A stretch of 64,000 nucleotides of DNA, from positions 42,853 to 106,852 of the forward strand of contig JACQVQ010000003.1 in NCBI GenBank assembly GCA_016209685.1, read 5' to 3'. Made by a program: the position numbers and the translations under genes. Each line of letters begins with the position of its first letter. The first letter of the stretch is position 1. Positions 28,229 to 38,418 of this stretch are shown one piece after another. Source of the stretch: Planctomycetota bacterium (GTDB lineage Bacteria > Planctomycetota > Brocadiia > Brocadiales > Bathyanammoxibiaceae). The notes beneath the pieces are model-generated. The model did no database searches. It was not told where the DNA came from and was given only the letters and a program-made list of their open reading frames with translations.

Positions 28229-28281
28229 GCCCTGGTGGCGGAGCACCAGGGCTATAGCATTGGGGCTCTGCCCCCAATGCT
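28229..28281. repeat. Copy of the 54-nt double-hairpin repeat (reverse orientation)
   Basis: Reverse complement of 26690-26743. Confidence 0.9.
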
Positions 28282-28369
28282 AGGGCATAGCTCCATAAGC
28301 CGTACCATGATTTACTGCCAGGTATTGGCCAGGGACACCAGGGCCTTTTGTGAGGCCATAAACTTCTAG
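28279..28369 (+). pseudogene. Tyrosine recombinase C-terminal remnant
   Basis: LGHSSISRTMIYCQVLARDTRAF resembles the integrase C-terminal LGHSSIxTTxIYTHV region. Confidence 0.6.
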
Positions 28370-28465
28370 CCAAAATATTCTTGCCTTGAAAGATATTGGT
28401 GGTACAATTTGAATTGCAACAATACATTTTCTTAAGGGGTGGTCTAAATACGAAGGGGAGGCAGG

Positions 28466-29098
28466 ATGGCTAATTTTGATACCAAAATGGTTTGTGAGAT
28501 TGTAGGAATTACTCCTACACAAGTACATTACTGGGACAAGACGGGTATTATGAAACCCTCTGTAGTCCCGGCCAGTGGTTCAGGTTCAAGGCGTTTGTAT
28601 TCCTTTGTTGACCTGGTTCAGTTTAAGGTGGCTAAGTCCCTGAAAGATGCTGGGCTTAGCCTCCAGAAGATTAGAAAAAGTCTCAGGTGGCTAGGGGCAA
28701 ACTATCCTGACATTAAACATCCCCTTGCAACCCTTAAATTTCTTACTGATGGGGAGACCGTATTCAAAGTGTCCAGTGATAAAAATGTTATTATTGACAC
28801 CCTGAACAGCGGACAGATTATACATAGCATAGCCCTCGGCGGACTCATACAAGAGCTAAAGAATAAAGCCAAGACCTCTACTATGAAGTGGAGGGAAAAG
28901 GTAGAGTATCGGGGCAGGGAATACGCCGTAGTCGTAGAACCAGACCTGGAGGACGGGGGCTATGTAGTGGAGTGCCTTGGCATCCCAGGGTGTTTCTCCC
29001 AGGGGGAGACAAGAGACGAGGCCGTTGAGAATATTAAGGACGCCATAAAGGAGTGTAAGGCGGTACTGGAGAAGAAGGGGAAGCTGGTCTATCGGTAG
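28466..29098 (+). CDS. MerR-type HTH domain fused to a HicB-like antitoxin domain
   Basis: N-term VCEIVGITPTQVHYWDKTGIMKPS...GSGSRRLYSFVDLVQFKVAKSLKDAGLSLQKI; C-term YAVVVEPDLEDGGYVVECLGIPGCFSQGETRDEAVENIKDAIKE. Confidence 0.8.
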   Translation: MANFDTKMVCEIVGITPTQVHYWDKTGIMKPSVVPASGSGSRRLYSFVDLVQFKVAKSLKDAGLSLQKIRKSLRWLGANYPDIKHPLATLKFLTDGETVFKVSSDKNVIIDTLNSGQIIHSIALGGLIQELKNKAKTSTMKWREKVEYRGREYAVVVEPDLEDGGYVVECLGIPGCFSQGETRDEAVENIKDAIKECKAVLEKKGKLVYR

Positions 29099-29225
29099 AG
29101 GAGTTTCTTGGATACTACTAGGAAATCTTGGTCTGGTGAGTACCAGGAAGAAGAAAGAGGGCAGGAAAGGGGTGCCCCCTTCGGTGGACTATGACGCCAT
29201 AGAGTTGATGATAGCAGTTTGAAGT

Positions 29226-29330
29226 AGTAGAAATCACTCCGTGAGGATAAAGGCTAGACCCTGGAAAGACTGGCAAGGGCCACTGGTACTGAGCTAACAA
29301 TTGGGTTTCGGCCTGTACGACGGAAACAGG
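29226..29330 (+). pseudogene. Possible HigA/XRE antitoxin C-terminal remnant
   Basis: Out-of-frame TLERLARATGTELTIGFRP downstream of stops. Confidence 0.35.
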
Positions 29331-29449
29331 TAGCCAGTAGCAGCAGGCTTTAGCCTGCGTTAGAGTCGCAACCTAAAGGTTGCGGCTACCTGGCTACTAG
29401 CTACCAGTCAACACTGGGCAGGGGCAAGCCCTGCCCCCACTAGTCAACC

Positions 29450-29896
29450 GGGAAGGGGCCGATAAGCCGAGTTCTGTCGTGGGTGGCCATTACTCTAGGG
29501 TAGTGGTTGCCCACTACCTCGCCCTGAACCTTATTGGTTCAGGGCCTCATAGCGGCTTACCCGGAGGGACACTCCGTACCAATAAGGTGCGGGGCCTGAA
29601 GCGGGCCACTTCCTTCCCTCCCTATTTAGCCTTTCTCCAGGTGGGGTTTGCCGTGCCAGCCCTGTCGCCAGGACTGCGGTGGGCTCTTACATTAAGGGGC
29701 CTTGATTGGCCCCCCCGCCTTTTCACCCTTATCCGCCTGAGGCGGACGGTATGTTTTCTGTGGCACTTTCCCTGAAACCCCTGTTACGGGGTCCCGGTGG
29801 GCGTTATCCACCACCTTGCCCTGTGGAGCTCGGACTTTCCTCTCGTCCGCTCCGCCTGAGGCGGAACGGACGGGCGGCCACCTGGCCCCTTCCCGG
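29450..29896 (-). ncRNA. rnpB: RNase P RNA (bacterial type A-like)
   Basis: Reverse strand carries GAGGAAAGTCCGAGCTCCAC, CACAGAAAACATACCG, GGGTGAAAAGG...GTAAGAGCCCACCGC and terminal GACAGAACTCGGCTTATCGGC; ends pair GGGAAGGGGCC/GGCCCCTTCCC. Confidence 0.95.
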
Positions 29897-29968
29897 CAAG
29901 AACAGTATGCAGTAGGGAGTAGGCAGTAAGGAGAAAGACAACAGGTTTTGGTGCCTACTGCTTACTGC

Positions 29969-30680
29969 TTACTGTTCCGGAAGGTACAGAATCTTACAGC
30001 AGTTCTTGCAGAGGGTCAGTTTCTGGTGTCGGAGCAGGAGGTTTATCGTCTGAGGGGTTAGCCTCATGTTGCATCCACCACAGTCTTCACCGTGTACTTC
30101 TACCACTGCAAGACCATCTTTTTCAATAAGCCTCTGGTACTGCGTAAGGGCTTCTTTATCAAGGAGGTCGGCGTTTTCTTTCCATTGTTTCTGATATACC
30201 AGGGTCTCTTTTTCCAGAGCCTCTAGTTCTGCCTCTACGGAGCCAGCATACGCCGAAAACTCCTTTTCTTCCCCCTGAATCTTTTTCTCTAATTCTTTCT
30301 CTTCTATACGGAGTCCTTCCAGTTTGGACATCATGGAGAGGATTTCGTCCTCCAGTACGCTCTTATCCGCCTCTTTGCTGCCTACCTCTGATAGTAGGGC
30401 GGTGTATTCTTTATTGTTCTTAATCTGGAAGAGTTTGCCCCTTAATTTCTTTATCTCCTCTTCCAGGCATTTGTATTCCAGTTCCTTGCCGTCTGTATCT
30501 TTTTGGAAGTCTCTTGATTCCTTTTGTTTTTGTGTCAGAAGTCCCTTCCCTTGTTGGACCTGTGCACGCCCTTTTTCCAGGGCGGCCAGCAAGGTCTCCC
30601 TCTTTTTTGTAAACTCAATTAGCCTGTTATCTATGGACTGTAGGTGTTTTAAGACCTCCATTCTATCGGTTAGGGTGGTC

Positions 30681-30697
<17 letters not shown>
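29969..30697 (-). CDS. Coiled-coil protein with C4-type zinc ribbon (CT398/DUF164-like)
   Basis: Long coiled coil then [25 protein letters not shown]...[12 protein letters not shown]. Confidence 0.8.
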
Positions 30698-32327
<1,630 letters not shown>

Positions 32328-32331
32328 TAAT

Positions 32332-34263
32332 CTATAAACCTCCAACAGATTCGCTTTGCCCACTACGAGTTTTATCTTTGGGTACGAGTCCGCCTGAGGC
32401 GGATGCCCTTACCTTATTCCTCTCATGAAATTCCAGCAGGAGACTATCTTCCTCCCCTTGCTGATGGGATTTTGAGCCTATTGCCCTCTCCTTAGTATAA
32501 CTTATTTTTTCCCTATTTTCCCGCCGTTTCATAAAATTAAGACAGTCCGCAAAATGCCTCCGGTAATCCCCTTTTTCTTCCTCCATAGCAACGTCTGCCA
32601 GCATCCTGGCCACCTCTCCCTCGTCAAAAAGGGGGGCAAGGTCTTTTTCTGTCACCTTCCCCCTTTCTTTGTATGTCTCAAAGGCCTTCTCCGCCAACTG
32701 GTTAATGGCCTGATTGATAAACTTATTGTGGCCTACCTCCAGGAGGTACTCCCCTATCAATTCATTGTGGGCCAGGAGCAGTCCCAGGAGTCCTTTCTCC
32801 GTCATGCCCTTATGCGTGGCCCCGGTAGGGGTCGTATCCGTCCCTTCTCCGCCTGAGGCGGACCCAAGGGCAGGCCCTGAACCAGAACGGTGCAGGGCAG
32901 GCTTAGGTAGATTAGGCGACGAATGGGCAGTCTTGCCACTCCTGGCCGGCCCTGTACCAGTACGGTTCAGGGCTGGCAGAGACCTTGAGAGCTGACGCCG
33001 TAACACCCCCTCCTCCACAGATATCTCCTCGGCCAAGTGTTTGATGGTAAGCTCCCTCTTGAGTTCGTCGGGTATCTGGGCCACCAGGGGGAGGAGTCCC
33101 CTGGCTACCGCCAGCTTTCCCGAAGGGGTAGAGAGGTCCCATCTCTGAGAGGCCCTCTTCACCTTAAAGTCAAAGAACTCCGCAGCCCCCCCTACCTTCT
33201 CCAGGAAGGAATCCCTTCCTTCTTTTAAGAGGAGGTCACAGGGGTCATAGCCCTCGGGGAGCTCTGCTATCCTGGTCTCAACATCCTCTTTTATAAGGGT
33301 TTCCACGTTTCTCTCGGCAGACTTTAGCCCTGGGGCGTCACCATCCATCACCAGCACCACCACCTCTGTCCACGGGCGGAGGAGTCTTACATGCTCCTCC
33401 GAAAGGGCAGTCCCTAATAGCCCTACTGCCCAGGAGATCCCATATTGGTGGGCCATAATCACATCCGTATAGCCCTCCATTACCAGTACCTTCTTTTCCC
33501 TAAAGATGGTCCCCCTGGCCAGGTCAACCCCATAGAGACATCCCCCTTTATGGAATAGGGCCGTCTCAGGGGAGTTAAGGTATTTAGGCTCCGTCCCGTC
33601 TAATGACCTGCCTCCGAAGGCTATCACCTTACCAGTCAGGTCTGAGATGGGGAACATCAACCGGTTTCTGAACCTATCGTAGCAACCTTTCTTACCTTCC
33701 CGGGCTATCACCAGCCCCGCCCCTAGCAGGGTCTCGGCAGAGATACCCTTACCCTGGGCTGCGGTCAAGAGGCCGTCCCAACGGTCAGGGGCATAACCTA
33801 TACGGAATTTCTCTATAGAACCCCTGTCTATCCCTCGTTTGTCCAGGTATTCCCTTGCCTGCTTACCCTCCTCAGAGGCTAGACATGCCTGAAAGAATCC
33901 GGCCGCCAGGCTGTTTGCCTGGTAGAGATAATCCCTTTTCTCGTAGGAGGCATCCCGTCTCGGGGGTATATCCACCCCTGCCTTCCTGGCCAGTGACCTG
34001 ACCGCCTCAGAGAAGGAGAGACCTTCCTTCTTCATCAAGAAGTTAAAGACACTCCCCCCCTCTCCACAACCAAAACACTTGTAGAACTGTTTTTCCTGAC
34101 TTACGGTAAAGCTAGGGGTCTTTTCGTTGTGGAAGGGGCAAAGACCTGTATAATTTTTGCCCCGTCGGTTGAGGGGTACGTACTGGCTGACGATAACTAC
34201 AATATCTGTATACCTTTGGACCTCTTCTATCTTTTCTCTGGGTATACGTACTGTCCCGGTCAT
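32332..34263 (-). CDS. dnaG: DNA primase with several in-frame palindromic insertions
   Basis: [67 protein letters not shown] and RASASGG segments coded by palindromes. Confidence 0.93.
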   Translation of the reverse strand: MTGTVRIPREKIEEVQRYTDIVVIVSQYVPLNRRGKNYTGLCPFHNEKTPSFTVSQEKQFYKCFGCGEGGSVFNFLMKKEGLSFSEAVRSLARKAGVDIPPRRDASYEKRDYLYQANSLAAGFFQACLASEEGKQAREYLDKRGIDRGSIEKFRIGYAPDRWDGLLTAAQGKGISAETLLGAGLVIAREGKKGCYDRFRNRLMFPISDLTGKVIAFGGRSLDGTEPKYLNSPETALFHKGGCLYGVDLARGTIFREKKVLVMEGYTDVIMAHQYGISWAVGLLGTALSEEHVRLLRPWTEVVVLVMDGDAPGLKSAERNVETLIKEDVETRIAELPEGYDPCDLLLKEGRDSFLEKVGGAAEFFDFKVKRASQRWDLSTPSGKLAVARGLLPLVAQIPDELKRELTIKHLAEEISVEEGVLRRQLSRSLPALNRTGTGPARSGKTAHSSPNLPKPALHRSGSGPALGSASGGEGTDTTPTGATHKGMTEKGLLGLLLAHNELIGEYLLEVGHNKFINQAINQLAEKAFETYKERGKVTEKDLAPLFDEGEVARMLADVAMEEEKGDYRRHFADCLNFMKRRENREKISYTKERAIGSKSHQQGEEDSLLLEFHERNKVRASASGGLVPKDKTRSGQSESVGGL

Positions 34264-34424
34264 TAGCAGACTAAGCTTTCAAAAATACCAAGTATACCAC
34301 AAAAAAAGAAAATGTCAAGGAGGGTGGGGGGTATATTGCGGTGAGGAATGACTGGCCAGTAGCTAGTAGCCAGGGAAAAACATTATTCCTTTATGCTGAC
34401 TACTAGCTACTACGTATTAGGTCC

Positions 34425-34504
34425 CATGTTCCACAGCCTCTGCCTGGCCTCGTTCACGCTCCACAGCCCCGAGCGTACCAGACGCTCCGCTATCTGGCTC
34501 TTAA
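34425..34504 (-). pseudogene. Duplicated 3' end of the portal gene
   Basis: Encodes IAERLVRSGLWSVNEARQRLWNM, matching the C-terminus of the portal ORF at 35742-36950. Confidence 0.85.
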
Positions 34505-34524
34505 GCGGAAGACTCCGGTTTGAT

Positions 34525-35499
34525 CTACATTGCAGATTTTTCTGGTGAAGGGGGCTGAATACCAGGTAACGGTAGTTGTATTTGGAGAGGAGGTTGTGGT
34601 GACGGCAGGAAACGTGACCAAGAAACACCTCTTGAATTCTCGAAGGTTTTATACGCAAGGGTACGGTCAAAGAAAATATCTAAGAGACAATATAGCGTCC
34701 ATATTTTTTCACTAAGCTCGCTATCTTTACTAAGGTCTTCCACTTTTAGTCCGACTTCTTTTGCCTTTTCAATATTTATGCCTCTCCTATGGGAAAAATG
34801 GGTTTTCTGTGTGGAGAGAAAATAGTTCGCAATTTTCGCAGCTTTTTTCTTATCAATTTTCATGTATCTTATTAACCATTCCAGGGCAAGTTGTTTAGAA
34901 AGCTTTATAGCGTTTTCACATATTTCAAAGATGGTAAAATCATATTTTGACAAAAGAGGTAGATATACAGGCATAGCTTTGTATCCTTCTTTCTCCATCG
35001 TCTTTCGTGCCTTTTTAAAACCCTCTAAAACAGCTTGAGATGGAACATACTTTCCCGTAAACGTATCAAAAATTTGTGGGTCTATGGGACCCAGCGCCGA
35101 TCTTGCATCCATAAGAATCTTATCACCAGATAGAGTAATTAAAGTTGCTGCGCTATAAGCTGAATGAGGGATAAAATACCTTATCTCTTCAAATTTTGCT
35201 CTTAATAAATTTACTATTCGTTCGGCAGACTCTGCCAAACCACCCGGACTATGAATTAAAACATCCAAATTCTCACCTTTCAAGTTTTTAATAAGGTCTG
35301 AAAATCCGAGAATGTCAGAATCGTCTATACCGTTGGGGGAAGGAACATGGCGCAACTTCAAAAAATCAGAGGCGTATATTATAAGAGGTCTTTCGGTTTT
35401 CTTTTCTATTTCTTGTATTAAATGAACTCGGCGGGTAAATAGTTCTTGAGGGGTTTTTAGGGTTTCGTCAGTTAGTAGGTCGTGATACGTTGGCATCAA
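34525..35499 (-). CDS. SDH-type Clp-fold serine proteinase
   Basis: LDVLIHSPGGLAESAERIVNLLR, YFIPHSAYSAATLITLSGDKILMDARSALGPIDPQI. Confidence 0.75.
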   Translation of the reverse strand: MMPTYHDLLTDETLKTPQELFTRRVHLIQEIEKKTERPLIIYASDFLKLRHVPSPNGIDDSDILGFSDLIKNLKGENLDVLIHSPGGLAESAERIVNLLRAKFEEIRYFIPHSAYSAATLITLSGDKILMDARSALGPIDPQIFDTFTGKYVPSQAVLEGFKKARKTMEKEGYKAMPVYLPLLSKYDFTIFEICENAIKLSKQLALEWLIRYMKIDKKKAAKIANYFLSTQKTHFSHRRGINIEKAKEVGLKVEDLSKDSELSEKIWTLYCLLDIFFDRTLAYKTFENSRGVSWSRFLPSPQPPLQIQLPLPGIQPPSPEKSAM

Positions 35500-35728
35500 T
35501 TTTGGCCTTTGAGGAAATCTGCGAATGCCCAGAAAGGACAGGAGTAGGTGAAGACATGAATTTTAAACATTCCATATACTCTTCCTCAGATACGCGGAAC
35601 AAATCGAAAATTTCCTTTGCCTGAGGATTTTTCTTAAGATATTCTTTTGCGTATTCAAAAAGAGTTTTTTCTTTTTCCACCTTTCTCTCCCTCCTACAAA
35701 ATTGTAACCAATAAACAACGTTAGTCAA
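35468..35728 (-). CDS. Small hypothetical protein, overlapping the serine proteinase gene
   Basis: 86 aa ORF overlapping the next ORF by about 30 nt. Confidence 0.45.
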   Translation of the reverse strand: MTNVVYWLQFCRRERKVEKEKTLFEYAKEYLKKNPQAKEIFDLFRVSEEEYMECLKFMSSPTPVLSGHSQISSKAKIDANVSRPTN

Positions 35729-35741
35729 GGTTTTTCTACGC

Positions 35742-36950
35742 TCAAGGTATCTCTACCGGCGGCATGTTCCACAGCCTCTGCCGGGCCTCGTTCACGCTCC
35801 ACAGCCCCGAGCGTACCAGCCTCTCTGCTATCCGACTCTTGAGGTCCTCGTTCTCCTTGAGGGCCTCCACCCTGGAGAGGTCAAACTCCCCGAAGATGCC
35901 TCCCCCGAAGCGGGGCAGAAGTGAGGTATTCAGTGCCTCCTCTATCTTCTTCAGCCTGGGGATTACGCCCTTGGTCCAGAATATCTTGTCCTGGGTCTCG
36001 CTGTTGGCGTAATTGGCATACTCTAGTATTCCCACCTCTATGGGTGGCACCTTATAGACGGCCAGGATTTCCCCCCTGGAGAGCTTGCGCTGTTCAATGA
36101 ACTCCATGTCCTTCTGTGGCAGGCTGACGGACTGCCACTGTAGGCCCTTCTCCAGCAGTATCACCCTGTGACTGCGTTCGGCCCCAGTGTAGGCCTGTTC
36201 AAACTCTGCCTTGAGACGGCGGAAGCTGGAATCGTCCAGTTCCTCCTCTGTGGAGAGTACCCCGGAGGGCCTGGCCCCCTGGCGGAAGAACTTCTGGTTG
36301 TAGAGGACGGCGTAGAAGTCGGCCAGTAGCCCCTGCCTTGCCGCCGCCAGTGGAGACGCCCCCCAGCGTTCGTTTAAGGGATTAAAATACTTGAGGTGGA
36401 TGACCTCCTCCCTGGAATAGGCCACGCTCCGGCCACCCACGTCAAATAAATAACCCTGGATGAACTTCTCCTTATCCGGGACGATCCTCATGCGGTCGGG
36501 CCTGAGCGGCCAGAGTTCCGTTGGTAGCCCCTGTGCATCCCCTAGGTTCGCTCCGCTCACTACAGGCTTTTCCAGGGCCCAGAAGCAGTTGCCCGTGAGT
36601 TCCAGGTATATTACACTTGCCTCCCAGAAGTCATAGCGGGTCATGAGGGGGTTTACGCCCCAGAAGAGCCTCATGAGCGGGTGCTGTGGGGGGAGCTTCT
36701 CACGTCCACGGGGTGTGTCCCTGTAAAAGACCATTGGGGTACTTGCAATGGCCTGGGCCAGGGCCTTCACGCAGGCGTAGACCCAGACGCTGGAGTATTC
36801 AGCCTCCCCGTATAGCTCCATGTATTGCCTGGAGCGCCAATCTGCGGGAGTGGCCATCTCACCACCCCAGGGATAGAATAAGGGGGAGCCAGCCCTAAGC
36901 GTATTAGATTTCTTCCAGAAGAGGGACAGTATCTTGTTCGTTATACCCAT
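35742..36950 (-). CDS. Phage portal protein (HK97 family)
   Basis: YSSVWVYACVKALAQAIASTPMVFYRD, LYLELTGNCFWALEK-like region, SPLAAARQGL. Confidence 0.85.
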   Translation of the reverse strand: MGITNKILSLFWKKSNTLRAGSPLFYPWGGEMATPADWRSRQYMELYGEAEYSSVWVYACVKALAQAIASTPMVFYRDTPRGREKLPPQHPLMRLFWGVNPLMTRYDFWEASVIYLELTGNCFWALEKPVVSGANLGDAQGLPTELWPLRPDRMRIVPDKEKFIQGYLFDVGGRSVAYSREEVIHLKYFNPLNERWGASPLAAARQGLLADFYAVLYNQKFFRQGARPSGVLSTEEELDDSSFRRLKAEFEQAYTGAERSHRVILLEKGLQWQSVSLPQKDMEFIEQRKLSRGEILAVYKVPPIEVGILEYANYANSETQDKIFWTKGVIPRLKKIEEALNTSLLPRFGGGIFGEFDLSRVEALKENEDLKSRIAERLVRSGLWSVNEARQRLWNMPPVEIP

Positions 36951-37206
36951 GGGTTACCTCGCATACGTGTTTATTGGAAGGCCACAAGAAAAGATTTAAG
37001 TCCAAATGCCAAATGTCAAATCAAATCCAAAATCCAAATGCCAAACAAAAAACCCATTTGACATTTATTTGTCATTTGGGCTTTGGCATTTGGATTTTCC
37101 ATCATCCTTTAAGCTAACCATATTGAATGATGGATGTAAATGGCTGGATTCAACAAGATGCAACGGGGTTAAATAGGGATAATGGATTTTTATTGGCTGG
37201 CTGGTC

Positions 37207-37290
37207 TCACACAAACCTCACCCTCGGCTCCCCGTGCCGGCGGAGCATACGGACGGCCATCTCAAGGGCGTCGGGGGCGTGGTCGCGTGC
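37207..37290 (-). pseudogene. Duplicated 3' end of the terminase large subunit gene
   Basis: Reverse strand reads ARDHAPDALEMAVRMLRRHGEPRVRFV*, matching the terL C-terminus at 38419. Confidence 0.88.
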
Positions 37291-37293
37291 ACC

Positions 37294-37938
37294 TCAAATC
37301 TCAGAAACAAGTTTATCTAGCTTATCAAACTCAATACGTTTACTTATTACTTGTGAAGATACCTCAAAACTTTTCGCCACCCACTCCTCAACAATTTCTC
37401 GCAGGAAGCCGGAGTTTGCGTGGGCTTTTATATTGTTAGAAATACCGTCCATAGTCCCTTTTATGTCTTTAATTGCCTTCTGGATCTCTACCTTCAGGGG
37501 GGCTTGTGGAACCAGCAATAAACCCGCAAAACAACGCCCCTGCCATTCCACCCTTCTCAAGAGACTGTCAGGAATGGCTTTCACAAATGTTTTCCAACCA
37601 TCTACGTCTTGAACTTTTGACACTTTGAATAACTGTGGATGTAACACTAGGTGGCCAACTTCATGAGCTATGGTAAAACGGTATCTGGCGGGGTTTACGT
37701 GTTCCATTACCCCTTTGTCCACTGCAATGGAAGAAAAGTCTCCGTACAAGAAACCATCCATATCCAGCACATTGTATAGACCAGGAAGAGGGATGATATC
37801 AAGATTAAGTTTCCGCTCTGCGATGTCATCAATAGGAACTGGTATGGAGAGGGAGGGGTGATATTTTTCTAGGAAGGAATCGGCCTTCTTACGTATTTCC
37901 TCATAATCCATCCAAGGAACATCTGGGAAATCCTCCAA
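37294..37938 (-). CDS. ImmA/IrrE-type zinc metallopeptidase
   Basis: RFTIAHEVGHLVLHP. Confidence 0.8.
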   Translation of the reverse strand: MEDFPDVPWMDYEEIRKKADSFLEKYHPSLSIPVPIDDIAERKLNLDIIPLPGLYNVLDMDGFLYGDFSSIAVDKGVMEHVNPARYRFTIAHEVGHLVLHPQLFKVSKVQDVDGWKTFVKAIPDSLLRRVEWQGRCFAGLLLVPQAPLKVEIQKAIKDIKGTMDGISNNIKAHANSGFLREIVEEWVAKSFEVSSQVISKRIEFDKLDKLVSEI

Positions 37939-37940
37939 GA

Positions 37941-38321
37941 TTAGGCCCTCTTGATAATTTGAATTAGTGCCTTTAATTGTTCATCCGTAACCTTTTGCCC
38001 TCGTATAGTCCTGAAGAGTATGGGAAGCTTTTCTACGACCTCTTCATCTTCCATAACTTCCTCCGGAATCTTGCCCTGGGCCACGTAGGCCAAATCGAAG
38101 AACTCATACCATTCCGCCGAACCCTCTTTAAGCTCTAAATGCCTGGCGTACTCTTCCAGTTTTTCACGCTTATCAGGAGGTGACATTTTCCCCCTCTCTA
38201 GCTTACTAATATTGGCAGGGTCCAGTCCCTTCTCCAGGCAGAAACGCCTCAGGGTATAGCCCAGGTCCATTCGCCTATTCTTAAAGAATTCCCCAAACTC
38301 CTTTAATGTCTCCCTTTTCAT
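37941..38321 (-). CDS. XRE-family regulator
   Basis: GEFFKNRRMDLGYTLRRFCLEKGLDPANISKLERGKMSPP; paired with ImmA-like gene. Confidence 0.8.
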   Translation of the reverse strand: MKRETLKEFGEFFKNRRMDLGYTLRRFCLEKGLDPANISKLERGKMSPPDKREKLEEYARHLELKEGSAEWYEFFDLAYVAQGKIPEEVMEDEEVVEKLPILFRTIRGQKVTDEQLKALIQIIKRA

Positions 38322-38418
38322 AACCTTCTCCCTCCCTTTCTCTGTGGTAATAATTATACCACACATCTTGGGATTTTTCAACACCCTTCAAAATGACTGG
38401 TTGGATTTCTTTTAATGG

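Noticed and set aside
28109-28369. ORF 28109-28369 as an intact gene
   Set aside because: It is a mosaic of rnpB remnant, the 54-nt repeat and an integrase tail; only the last part looks like protein sequence.
37000-37100. CCAAATGCCAAATGTCAAAT palindromic stretch as a regulatory site
   Set aside because: Similar low-complexity blocks occur at 40675-40700 and 55025-55145 in unrelated contexts.
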